In this document: positions 27,315 through 35,581 of the stretch, piece after piece | Position numbering within the stretch: the stretch's first letter is position 1 | Layout of the letters: each line of letters opens with the position of its first letter | DNA from: Arcobacter roscoffensis | GTDB taxonomy: Bacteria; Campylobacterota; Campylobacteria; Campylobacterales; Arcobacteraceae | Direction of reading: 5' to 3' | Assembly: GCF_024267655.1 (NCBI RefSeq) | Contig: NZ_CP100595.1 | Location: 2,418,001-2,482,000, forward strand | Length of the DNA stretch: 64,000 nucleotides | Notes under the pieces: generated by a model | Databases searched by the model: none | What the model was told of the DNA's origin: nothing | The model's input: only the letters and a program-made list of their open reading frames with translations | Position numbers and translations under genes: made by a program

Positions 27315-28577
27315 TTAGTTTCCAAACTTTTTAAATTCTTTATTAAATCTAGACCATTTAGAATAAACTCTATGAAGGTAAGTTACTCCTTCATCAATAT
27401 CATTTTTTACTAAAAATTCAACAATCTTAGCTTTAATTTCTTCTTGTGTTAATTCATTAATTTTTTCTTGTGCTTTTGCTTGATTTTTTTTATAAAAAAT
27501 ATTTAATATTTTAGTGATTCCAACATTATATGCATAAGTTAAAACTATCATTTTCTTTTTATTATCACTTACTAGTTTTAAGTATCGATCTTTTAATAAA
27601 CTTAGATAACCTGTTCCTAACAAGATATTATTTCTTTTATTTAACATAAAATCTTTTGTAACAAATATTCCCTTTTCTTTATAAACTTTTTCAATAGTTT
27701 CTTCAGCCGAAGGTTTCCTAATTTGAAATAACCCGTAAGCTTTCGCTTTACTTATTTCATAATCTTTAAAATGACTTTCTGTTCCAACGAGAGCAAATAC
27801 ATATGCAGGATCAATACCAAACTCTAATGATTTTTTATAAATCAACATTAAATCTTCAGTATTTGCATAAACAAACTTATTCTGTACTGTTTGTATGCTA
27901 TTTAACATTTTTTGTTCTTCAATAACCTCTTGAATAGAACCTTCATAATTTGTTTTTTCATCTTCTTGTGTTCTAAATTCAACTACTTTTTTTATGTTAT
28001 CATCCACATTCCTTTCAATTATGTTAAAAAAATGATTTAAGGATACTTCCGCTTGTTCAAAATTAAAGTACTCTGTATAACTTAAATCTAAATCCTTACT
28101 ATTTGCTAAAGAAAGATACACTTCATTAAACTTTGATTTAAAATTTATTTCACTAATAAATAACTTCACATGAGGGTAAGAAAAATATATTATCCCAGAT
28201 AAAGAAATTAAAATTATAGTATCATTTATAAATAGCTTAAGCCTTTTTACAATGGGTATAAGACATCTTCTTTTTCTAGAAATAGAAGATGTATACAAAT
28301 ATTTTCTTTCTATACTAAATTCACTATTTGCTGAAGATTCAAAAGTATTTTCATTACCAAAACTATTCTCTTTTTTTACATATACATCATAAAAAGCACC
28401 ATTATATACGGTAGTACTCTCTCTATAATATATATAATCTTCGATATTTCTTATTATATATATTATCTTATATATAGAATAAAGTGCTATTACAATAATT
28501 AAGATAATTAACAAAGAATACATTGTTCTTAGCGGAGTAGAAAATGTCATAGTAAAAAAATCTAAAAAAAAATCCAT
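27315..28577 (-). CDS. membrane-anchored lytic transglycosylase (SLT domain)
   Basis: This 420-residue protein has membrane helices at about 18-40 and 113-133. After a helical middle region comes an SLT-type domain (about 265-390): the catalytic Glu in VGTESHFK, then AYGLFQIRKPS, NILLGTGYLSLL and LTYAYNVG. These are the motifs of the lysozyme-like transglycosylase fold that cleaves peptidoglycan. A ribosome site (AAAGGA) precedes the ATG. It is the first gene past ssrA and lies in the accessory region. The large N-terminal part is unlike housekeeping MltC or Slt. A role in a mobile element or phage envelope step is possible but not shown. Confidence 0.8.
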   Translation of the reverse strand: MDFFLDFFTMTFSTPLRTMYSLLIILIIVIALYSIYKIIYIIRNIEDYIYYRESTTVYNGAFYDVYVKKENSFGNENTFESSANSEFSIERKYLYTSSISRKRRCLIPIVKRLKLFINDTIILISLSGIIYFSYPHVKLFISEINFKSKFNEVYLSLANSKDLDLSYTEYFNFEQAEVSLNHFFNIIERNVDDNIKKVVEFRTQEDEKTNYEGSIQEVIEEQKMLNSIQTVQNKFVYANTEDLMLIYKKSLEFGIDPAYVFALVGTESHFKDYEISKAKAYGLFQIRKPSAEETIEKVYKEKGIFVTKDFMLNKRNNILLGTGYLSLLKDRYLKLVSDNKKKMIVLTYAYNVGITKILNIFYKKNQAKAQEKINELTQEEIKAKIVEFLVKNDIDEGVTYLHRVYSKWSRFNKEFKKFGN

Positions 28578-28655
28578 TATTTATCCTTTTATATTAAATA
28601 AAATACACTCTAAGAGTATTAACTATTAAATTTATTATATAGCTCATAGTTCTAT

Positions 28656-29441
28656 TTAATTCTTCTTTTTTTCTATGTTTGTAATTATTTTATAAGCTGG
28701 TGAAACTTCTAGTACAGGAAATACATGTGTTGCAACATCACTATTCAATATTTCAACAATAATTTCTTTCGTAAAAAAACTTTCTAATTCTTTCTTATAA
28801 AAGACAATTATCCCCCCATGATATTGATTTTTAAATACATTTTTACCAGATACCATACCGTGCATAAAACCACCAAAAATATCAGATCTATTAATATGAA
28901 AACTAATAAAATCATTATTGGTTCTAATATCTAAACAATATAATAAAATAGCATTGTTTTGAATTGCTATTGAACCTTTTTCTACTTTTGGAATGGAAGG
29001 AACAATTCTCCTATCTAACTCAAATGTTTTATTACTATTAATTTTTAAATTATAATTTCTTATTGATTCAGGATTAAGTGTTTCTTCATTTGAACTCAAT
29101 GCTGATATAACCCATTCTCCTTCAACTAATTTAAGAATCTCATCATCATTTAAACAATTATCAAAAACTGTTCCATTATTAGATTCATTAATAAGATATT
29201 TCTTTACTTCAATTTCATCACTAAATAGATCTGTAAATAAATTATCTTTTAAATTTAATTTTCTTTCATTATTAATTCCATCAATAATTTTTTTTCTATA
29301 ATAAGCACTCACCTTTCCACCTGAATTAATAATATGTCTTGATAATGTAGAACTATCAATTTTTGTTACTTCAGAAAACTTTTTACCACTATATCCATAA
29401 CATTCCATTATTATCTCAACTACTTTAGATTGGTCTACCAT
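28656..29441 (-). CDS. HTH-type protein of unknown function
   Basis: The first 55 residues (VVEIIMECYGYSGKKFSEVTKIDSSTLSRHIIN) look like a lambda-repressor-type helix-turn-helix. The remaining 200 residues have alternating beta strands and match no family I know. AAAGGA precedes the ATG. Upstream lies a 211-base region with tandem 11-bp repeats and is shared with a divergent gene, so this protein may bind there and control both genes. Confidence 0.6.
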   Translation of the reverse strand: MVDQSKVVEIIMECYGYSGKKFSEVTKIDSSTLSRHIINSGGKVSAYYRKKIIDGINNERKLNLKDNLFTDLFSDEIEVKKYLINESNNGTVFDNCLNDDEILKLVEGEWVISALSSNEETLNPESIRNYNLKINSNKTFELDRRIVPSIPKVEKGSIAIQNNAILLYCLDIRTNNDFISFHINRSDIFGGFMHGMVSGKNVFKNQYHGGIIVFYKKELESFFTKEIIVEILNSDVATHVFPVLEVSPAYKIITNIEKKKN

Positions 29442-29482
29442 TATAATTCCTTTTATAGATTATTTCAATTAATACAATTATA

Positions 29483-29571
29483 TTACAACTACAATTAAAA
29501 CAACACACTAAATGTAGGTATTATAGTTACAATTTTTACAATATTTTTACAATATTTTTACAACTACAATT
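29483..29571. promoter_or_regulatory. repeat-rich divergent regulatory region
   Basis: TTACAACTACAATT occurs at 29483-29496 and again at 29558-29571. In addition, the 11-base unit TTTTTACAATA stands at 29533 and 29544, and a variant TTTTTACAACT at 29555, three in tandem. One helical turn of spacing suggests cooperative binding of one protein, probably the adjacent HTH protein. Confidence 0.5.
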
Positions 29572-29652
29572 GCAATAATATTTAAATGAATTTGATATAC
29601 AAAATATTTGTCTTTTGCTAATATTTATCTGTAAATAATAAAAAGGTAAGAA

Positions 29653-30051
29653 ATGAACTATAAAGAAATTGACTGCTTATATTGTAAAAAATGTAATAAT
29701 GACTTTTGCTATAAATGTAATAACAAAAAAAAATTAATTATGCTGATAAAAAAAGAAAAGATAAAATTCCTACAATTACAAAATAAACAATGCACAGATT
29801 GTTCTGGGAAAAAAATAATTAAGGGAATAACATGTGTAAAATGTTGCGGAACAGGTAGTCTTCTAAAGTTTATAGAGGAACAATCATGTCCTTACTGCAA
29901 AACTAAAACAAAAAAAATTGTTTATAAAATAAATATTTATTCTTATTCTCTTTTAAACATAGAAAAAAATGAAACATGTCCTATATGTAAAGGGGAAAAA
30001 TTTATTAATTTAACGAATAAACAATTTAAAGGTAAATTTGAAGAATATTAA
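29653..30051 (+). CDS. cysteine-rich DnaJ-type zinc-finger protein
   Basis: This 132-residue protein has many CxxC knuckles: CLYCKKC, CYKC, CTDC, CVKCCGTG, CPYC and CPICKGEKF. The CxxCxGxG-like units resemble the zinc-binding region of DnaJ, but there is no J domain. AAGG precedes the ATG. It is in the accessory region, divergent from the HTH gene. A J-domain remnant lies directly downstream on the opposite strand. The function is unknown. Confidence 0.7.
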   Translation: MNYKEIDCLYCKKCNNDFCYKCNNKKKLIMLIKKEKIKFLQLQNKQCTDCSGKKIIKGITCVKCCGTGSLLKFIEEQSCPYCKTKTKKIVYKINIYSYSLLNIEKNETCPICKGEKFINLTNKQFKGKFEEY

Positions 30052-30055
30052 ACTT

Positions 30056-30185
30056 TTATTTCCCATAAATCTTTTCTAACTTTTGATAAGCATCATTAAT
30101 ATTTTGAGTTATTTCAGTATAAAGTTTAATATCATCCGGATTTAAATCTGGATGATAGATTCGAACTAATGCTGAGCTTTTTGTA
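30056..30185 (-). pseudogene. C-terminal remnant of a J-domain protein
   Basis: Reading on the minus strand, the frame gives LVRIYHPDLNPDD, continues for about 26 residues including INDAYQKLEKIYGK, and ends at TAA (30056-30058). HPD is the J-domain signature that stimulates Hsp70. The part before it runs into IS-derived sequence near 30170-30185, so the N-terminus and any start codon have been lost. Confidence 0.7.
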
Positions 30186-30423
30186 GATTCTTAATCTCGT
30201 GTTCTTTATCTGCTATTTGTGACTTATACTCACTTACTGCTTTTGCAGGCTCCATTGCTATTGCTGCATTCTCTAGAAACTGCTTTTTCCAGTTTTGAAT
30301 AGATTTTGTTGTTATTTGATATTTACTAGCAATTTGAGCTAATGTTTGCTCTTCCTTGAGCAATTCAAGTACTATTTGTACTTTTTTCTCTGCACTATAT
30401 GTTTGACCTTTTTTTCTTGCCAT
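30166..30423 (-). pseudogene. truncated IS3-type transposase orfA
   Basis: An ATG at 30423 (GGAG six bases before) opens 85 residues beginning MARKKGQTYSAEKKVQIVLELL, then the HTH QTLAQIASKYQITTKSIQNWKKQFLEN. This is the helix-turn-helix protein of IS3-family elements. The frame ends early, at the junction with the J-domain remnant. There is no orfB with a DDE domain, so the element cannot move itself. An alternative start lies at 30435. Confidence 0.8.
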
Positions 30424-30505
30424 TTCTTTCTCCATATATTCTCTTCTTATCTTAACATTTGAGAAATAAATCTTTTGAATTATTTGTCTTATTTTTTCAG
30501 GCCAT
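30166..30505 (-). mobile_element. IS3-family fragment, left end only
   Basis: The fragment covers orfA and about 80 bases upstream, which include TGGCCTGAAAAAATAAG near 30490-30505. That could be the left terminal repeat, since it starts with TG as IS3 ends do. The right end and orfB are missing. Confidence 0.5.
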
Positions 30506-30520
30506 TATATATTTTCAATA

Positions 30521-31291
30521 TCATTGAAAAACTTTTTTACTTGGCTTTACTAACATAGTTAAATTATCATTGATATATCGAACTTCAAAAATATCAAGAT
30601 ATTTGATTAATGCTCCTAATTTATTAAACCCATGATTAATAGGAGAGAAAGAACTATTTTGACTGATATATAAACCTACATCTTTTAAATCTGCCCATCC
30701 ATTATTTCCAGATACTTGATCAACTGCATCAAGAAGAGATTTTTTTAGATTCTTATCTTTTTTTGCATCATAATCATTACCTTTATAACTAATTTTAAAA
30801 TCATATTTGTATTCATTAGTATCATCAAGCACTTGTACTTTTTCTTGTAATTGAATAAATTTTTCTACATAGATAAATTGTGAACAAGCTTTTACTAAAG
30901 CATCTGGTGTTTTTTCTTCTCCATAGCCAAGTACAGTTTTTGCATCTGATAATATCCGTGCAACAAGTGGAGTAAAATCACTATCACTTGTAATTAAAGC
31001 GACAATATCAATATCTTTTGTATATATTGAGTCCATAACATCAATTACAATTGCAATATCTGAAGCATTTTTATTGCTTGTATAAGCAAATTGCTGATAA
31101 GGCTGAATACTATAATCTAATAAAACATTTTCCCAAGTATTAAGATGTCTACTTGACCAATCTCCATATGCTTTTCTAATAGTGATTTTTCCATATTGAG
31201 ATAGGTCTTTAAAAATACTATCTATATATTTTGCACTAACATTATCACAATCTATAAACATTGCAATATTTTTTTGTTGATTATTTCCCAT
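30521..31291 (-). CDS. NYN-domain protein with LOTUS/OST-HTH domain
   Basis: Residues 8-150 form a NYN (PIN-like) domain with acidic metal sites in MFIDCDNVS, NASDIAIVIDVMD and LITSDSDFTPL. Residues 175-250 look like an OST-HTH/LOTUS RNA-binding domain (LLDAVDQVSGNNGWADLKDVGLYI...GFNKLGALIKYLDIFEV). Such LabA-like proteins are thought to act on RNA. GAGG precedes the ATG. It is next to the IS fragment, but its own frame is intact. Confidence 0.88.
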   Translation of the reverse strand: MGNNQQKNIAMFIDCDNVSAKYIDSIFKDLSQYGKITIRKAYGDWSSRHLNTWENVLLDYSIQPYQQFAYTSNKNASDIAIVIDVMDSIYTKDIDIVALITSDSDFTPLVARILSDAKTVLGYGEEKTPDALVKACSQFIYVEKFIQLQEKVQVLDDTNEYKYDFKISYKGNDYDAKKDKNLKKSLLDAVDQVSGNNGWADLKDVGLYISQNSSFSPINHGFNKLGALIKYLDIFEVRYINDNLTMLVKPSKKVFQ

Positions 31292-31414
31292 TGATAAAAC
31301 ATCCTCAAATTTATATATTTTAGATTTTATCTAAAATATAACAAATTGCAATAAAATCTAAACAATCAAAAAAATTTCGTTAAAATATAAAAAACAAAAA
31401 TAAAGGTTCATTTT

Positions 31415-31747
31415 ATGGAAGGTAAGATTTTGGTTACTTACAAGATATTATGCAAGTCTGATTTTAACTTAGAAGTTACACTAGAACAGTTACTTGCAAA
31501 TGAAAAAGTTGCAAAGGTTATTAAAAGTGAGTTTGCTAAAGGTATAAGAAATATAGCTTTAAACACAAAAAGTGATAATTGTAAACTTAAAATAGAAACA
31601 CAAAAAGAGCTTTACCAGTTTGAAGCTAGAAAGGATGACTTTGCAGATTTAGTTACTCTTGCAGAAGAAGATGTAAACGCTAGAAAACTAAATAAAAAAG
31701 ATTGCATAGGTGTTGAGCTAGTTGATATTGAAACTACTAAAGAGTAA
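31415..31747 (+). CDS. hypothetical protein
   Basis: The 110-residue soluble protein is rich in Lys and Glu. It has no signal peptide, no membrane helix and no family I recognise. AAAGG is upstream of the ATG. It ends 11 bases before the next gene, so the two probably form an operon. Confidence 0.7.
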   Translation: MEGKILVTYKILCKSDFNLEVTLEQLLANEKVAKVIKSEFAKGIRNIALNTKSDNCKLKIETQKELYQFEARKDDFADLVTLAEEDVNARKLNKKDCIGVELVDIETTKE

Positions 31748-31758
31748 ATATTTAAAAT

Positions 31759-32172
31759 ATGGATTACAAAGATATATATTACAAAAACTATTATGAAATT
31801 GATGATGATTTTATATTTAATCTAAAAGATTTTGACAAATATAAAAGCAACTTTTTATTTACAAGAAACTTTGCAATTATTACAGCCTTTAATCCCCAAA
31901 ATGAACTTCTATCTTGTATAGAAAATCAAGATAGACATATGCTTCTAAGAAAAGACATAGAGAAGTTAGAACTTCAATATCTTTATGCAAGAGGCTTTTT
32001 AGATGAGCATAGTGAAGATGGTTATTTGATATATGATATAAACTTTCAAGAAGCAATAAATCTTGCTTTAAAATATGAACAGTATGCTATTTTTTACAAT
32101 AACTATAAAGATAGAAAAATTGGATATTATACATGTAATTCAAAACTACCTATTGTTGAAATATCATGTTAA
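31759..32172 (+). CDS. DUF3293-like protein
   Basis: The 137-residue protein has the DUF3293 pattern FAIITAFNPQNELLSCIENQDRHMLLRKDI, and ends with a segment around QYAIFYNN. DUF3293 is widespread in proteobacteria and has no known function. No separate ribosome site is obvious; it probably depends on the gene just upstream. Confidence 0.75.
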   Translation: MDYKDIYYKNYYEIDDDFIFNLKDFDKYKSNFLFTRNFAIITAFNPQNELLSCIENQDRHMLLRKDIEKLELQYLYARGFLDEHSEDGYLIYDINFQEAINLALKYEQYAIFYNNYKDRKIGYYTCNSKLPIVEISC

Positions 32173-32230
32173 ATTAAATTTTTTATCTACTATTTTATAT
32201 ACTTAGAAAAATACTTTAAAGGAAATAAAT

Positions 32231-32497
32231 ATGAAAAAAATACTGGTTTCTACTTTTTTACTGGCATTTTGTATCAACTTTGCCTATGCTCTTAGTTGGT
32301 CTCAACTTAAAAGTTGGACAAATAAAGATATTGAACCTGACGTAAAGTACAATATTGAAACTGAGGGTTATAATGTAAGAGTTTATGAATTTACTCCCCT
32401 TACTGACCCAGGAAGTACATGTATTATGACATTTACAAATGAAAAAATGGGAATGTTTTGTTTCAATAAATCAAAAGATGCAATCAAGAAAAAATAG
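32231..32497 (+). CDS. small secreted protein
   Basis: It has a clear signal peptide (MKKILVSTFLLAFCINFAYA) and a mature part of about 68 residues with two Cys, CIMTF and MFCF, that may form a disulfide. AAAGGA precedes the ATG. It is probably periplasmic. The function is unknown. A hairpin follows directly. Confidence 0.75.
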   Translation: MKKILVSTFLLAFCINFAYALSWSQLKSWTNKDIEPDVKYNIETEGYNVRVYEFTPLTDPGSTCIMTFTNEKMGMFCFNKSKDAIKKK

Positions 32498-32516
32498 AAG
32501 TTAAAACTTCTATTTT
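32491..32516. terminator. bidirectional terminator
   Basis: AAAATAGAAGTT, loop AA, AACTTCTATTTT is a perfect 12-bp stem. It overlaps the stop codon of the secreted protein and the end of the small membrane ORF on the other strand. Confidence 0.8.
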
Positions 32517-32611
32517 TACGATGATTTTTTACTATCAAAATAGTAGACAAATGTTAAAGCAACAAGCCCAACTACCGCAATAGAAGCTAACATCACATAT
32601 AAGTTTTCCAT
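32516..32611 (-). CDS. 31-residue single-pass membrane peptide
   Basis: A short frame starts MENLYVMLASIAVVGLVALT and ends FVYYFDSKKSS. It is one membrane helix with a Lys-Ser tail. AAAGGA lies eight bases before the ATG, and a strong hairpin follows, so it looks like a real small gene. The form recalls small subunits of membrane complexes such as CcoQ, but no partner gene is nearby. Confidence 0.65.
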   Translation of the reverse strand: MENLYVMLASIAVVGLVALTFVYYFDSKKSS

Positions 32612-32746
32612 TGAAATATTCCTTTTATGATACTTTTTAGTTATTTAATAACAATAATATCATTTAAATATTTTTATTTCAATATATTTTTAAAAACTGT
32701 ATATTTTCTATAACTTTTATAGTAACATTGTAACAAATTTATACAC

Positions 32747-35581
32747 TTATAAAATCAAACTATTTTTAATATCTTCAAAACTTTGAGGTCTTGCATAAAA
32801 ATACCCCTGACCAATATCACATCCTAAATCACTTAATACATCCTCTTGTTCTGGATATTCTATTCCCTCAGCGACTGTTCTATAACCTAAACTCTTTGAA
32901 AGTGCTATTATTGCTTTAGTAATTTGAAGGTTATTATTATTTTTAGGAATATAGTCAATAAAAGCTTTATCAATCTTAATAGTTTCAACAGGAAGCTTCG
33001 AAAGATAACTCATTGAAGAGTAGCCTGTACCAAAATCATCAATAGACATTTTAAAACCTAATAATTTAAGTTCATTAAGTAACTTTATACTATCTTCACC
33101 AAAGTCCATTATATATCGCTCAGTTAATTCAAGCTCTATTTGACTTGGCTTTATTCCTATTTCTTCAATAATTGTTTTAACATTATTTAAAAAATCTGCT
33201 GACCTGAACTGTACACTTGATATATTAATAGCTATATACTCCAGAGTAGTATCTATTTGTTTAAGCTTCATAAAATCTTCACAAGCTTTTTTGAAAATAA
33301 ACTCCCCTATTGGTACAATAAGACCAGTATCTTCAGCTATTGGTATAAAAGTAGCAGGGGATACAAAACCTAATTTGTCATTATTCCATCTAACTAAAGC
33401 TTCAAAAGATTTAGTTTTTTTAGTATTTAAATCATATTGTGCTTGATAATTTAAATAAAGTTCATTTTTCTGAACTGCTTGTTTTAAGGCTTGTTCTATT
33501 ACAAGCTGATCATGTACATCCTCAGAAAGTTTTTCATCATAATACTCAAAGGTATCCTTACCTTGCTTTTTAGCATAATACATAGCAGTATCTGCATTTT
33601 TTATAAGTGTTTGCATATCATCACCATCACTTGGAAACATAGCTACACCAATACTAGCACTTGTATTTAGTTTGAAGTTATCTATTTTTACAGGTTGTTT
33701 TACTATCTCTAAAATCTTTTCACACACAAAGCCTGCGCTACTTTTATTTTTAGCTGACTCTAGTACTATTACAAACTCATCTCCACCCATTCTAGCAAGC
33801 ATATCAGATTGTCTTAACACAGATTTAATTCGTGAAGAAACTTCAATTAAAAGCTTGTCTCCTACATTATGACCCAAAGTATCATTTATGATTTTAAACC
33901 TATCCAAATCTAAGAAAAGTAGTGCAACTGTATAGTTATTTCTTTTTGATACATCGATTACATGATTTAAATGTTCTTCAAGCATAACTCTATTAGGTAA
34001 AGATGTAAGACTATCATGATAAGCTAGGAAGTCTGCTTTTTCTTGTGTGTCAATAATCTCTTGAAGGTTTGTATGAATAGAAATATATTTAAGAATCTTG
34101 CCATCTTTATTTCTTACAGCAGTAATATTTAGCCAAGTAGGAATCAATGTCCCATCCTTAGCAATATCATTTACCTTGCCTTTAAAATAGCCATGTCTAT
34201 TTAAGTGAGTTAAAACTTTTTTATAAAACATTTTATCTTGTCTATTTGTAGTTAAAACATTTGGTTTCTTACCTATTAACTCACCAATTCTATATCCTGA
34301 AATATCCTCATAAGCTTTATTAGCACTTACAATATCACCACTTCTATCTATGATTAAAATACCCTCTTGTGTATTTTCAAATACAATAGCTGATTCTTTT
34401 AACTCTTCTTGTTGTTTAATATATTTTGTAATATCAAGTTTTATAGCAAGATAATTTACTACTTCACCATTTAAAAAGATTGGTACAATTGAAGCTTTTT
34501 CATAAAAAATAGAACCATCTTTTCTTTTATTTATAAACTCGCCTTCCCATTTTTTACCATTTTTTAAATTCTCATCTAACTGTTTGTATCTACTCTCAGG
34601 AGTAAGGCCTGATTGTAAGACTTTTGGTTTGTTGCCTAAAACTTCTTCTTTTTCATAACCAGAGTTACTTTCAAAAATCTCATTAACATATAAAATATTT
34701 TTATTTGCATCTGTTAAAACAACTGAATTATCACTATGTTGTACAGCATATTTAAAGGCTTGAAGTTCATTTTGTATTTTTAGAGTATTTAAATATAGTT
34801 TTACCATTACAGTTATTAAAATTACAGATAATATAAAAAACATTAATGCAATAATTAACTGATGAAAAAGTTCTTTATCATGATTGATTTCTAAACTATT
34901 TGAAGTTTTTATTATACTTGCATTTAAATCCACAGATAAAGACTGTTCTAAAATCTCTTTTAACTGTTTTTTTAACTCCAAGACTTTTCTTGTATGTTTA
35001 TCAAAATAATCAATCTTAATATCAAAACTTCTAAGTTTTATGTTCTGTAAGTTCTTATAAATAGTAGTTTCATTTTCATTTATATTTACATAATCTTGAA
35101 CTAAAAGAAAAGTTATCTTATTTACAATAACCTTTAACTCTTTGTCTAAACTTTTATCTTCACTAATACTATAATTTAAATCAAAAAGATAATGAATAGA
35201 ATTAAGCCTTGTGGAATGTCTTGATTTAAAATCTTCTATTAACTCAAGTTTTTGTAAGTATTTGTTTTCTATATCATTCAAGTGCTCTAAAAATTCATTT
35301 CCAAAATCTTTTTTTATATCACTTTTTATTAGTTTATTTAAATAAAATTCAAAACTATCTGTTTTTTGTACTATATCATCAAAATTAATTAACTTACTAT
35401 TTATATTAAAAAAATTTGAAAAGTCTTTATTTATAAGTCTCAACTGCATTAAACTATTTTTGTAACTATCATAGTTCTTTACACTATTTTCTATTTTAAA
35501 AAGATATAAAAAAAGTCCTGCTAATAATATAGAAGTGATAATAATAGAAGAAACAAATAAACTTTTTGCTTTTAGAAACAT
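32747..35581 (-). CDS. membrane PAS-PAS-GGDEF-EAL cyclic-di-GMP protein
   Basis: This 944-residue protein has an N-terminal helix (about 9-27), a periplasmic helical sensor of about 210 residues and a second helix (about 241-262). Two PAS domains (about 270-390 and 395-515) are followed by a GGDEF domain (ARMGGDEFVIVLE) with an intact RQSD inhibitory site. Last is an EAL domain with EALVRW, ELTERYIMD and DDFGTGYSSMSYL. Both output domains keep their catalytic motifs, so it may make or break c-di-GMP. It starts one base from the stop of the cytochrome c peroxidase gene, so the two are co-transcribed and the sensor may respond to peroxide or redox state. Confidence 0.93.
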   Translation of the reverse strand: MFLKAKSLFVSSIIITSILLAGLFLYLFKIENSVKNYDSYKNSLMQLRLINKDFSNFFNINSKLINFDDIVQKTDSFEFYLNKLIKSDIKKDFGNEFLEHLNDIENKYLQKLELIEDFKSRHSTRLNSIHYLFDLNYSISEDKSLDKELKVIVNKITFLLVQDYVNINENETTIYKNLQNIKLRSFDIKIDYFDKHTRKVLELKKQLKEILEQSLSVDLNASIIKTSNSLEINHDKELFHQLIIALMFFILSVILITVMVKLYLNTLKIQNELQAFKYAVQHSDNSVVLTDANKNILYVNEIFESNSGYEKEEVLGNKPKVLQSGLTPESRYKQLDENLKNGKKWEGEFINKRKDGSIFYEKASIVPIFLNGEVVNYLAIKLDITKYIKQQEELKESAIVFENTQEGILIIDRSGDIVSANKAYEDISGYRIGELIGKKPNVLTTNRQDKMFYKKVLTHLNRHGYFKGKVNDIAKDGTLIPTWLNITAVRNKDGKILKYISIHTNLQEIIDTQEKADFLAYHDSLTSLPNRVMLEEHLNHVIDVSKRNNYTVALLFLDLDRFKIINDTLGHNVGDKLLIEVSSRIKSVLRQSDMLARMGGDEFVIVLESAKNKSSAGFVCEKILEIVKQPVKIDNFKLNTSASIGVAMFPSDGDDMQTLIKNADTAMYYAKKQGKDTFEYYDEKLSEDVHDQLVIEQALKQAVQKNELYLNYQAQYDLNTKKTKSFEALVRWNNDKLGFVSPATFIPIAEDTGLIVPIGEFIFKKACEDFMKLKQIDTTLEYIAINISSVQFRSADFLNNVKTIIEEIGIKPSQIELELTERYIMDFGEDSIKLLNELKLLGFKMSIDDFGTGYSSMSYLSKLPVETIKIDKAFIDYIPKNNNNLQITKAIIALSKSLGYRTVAEGIEYPEQEDVLSDLGCDIGQGYFYARPQSFEDIKNSLIL

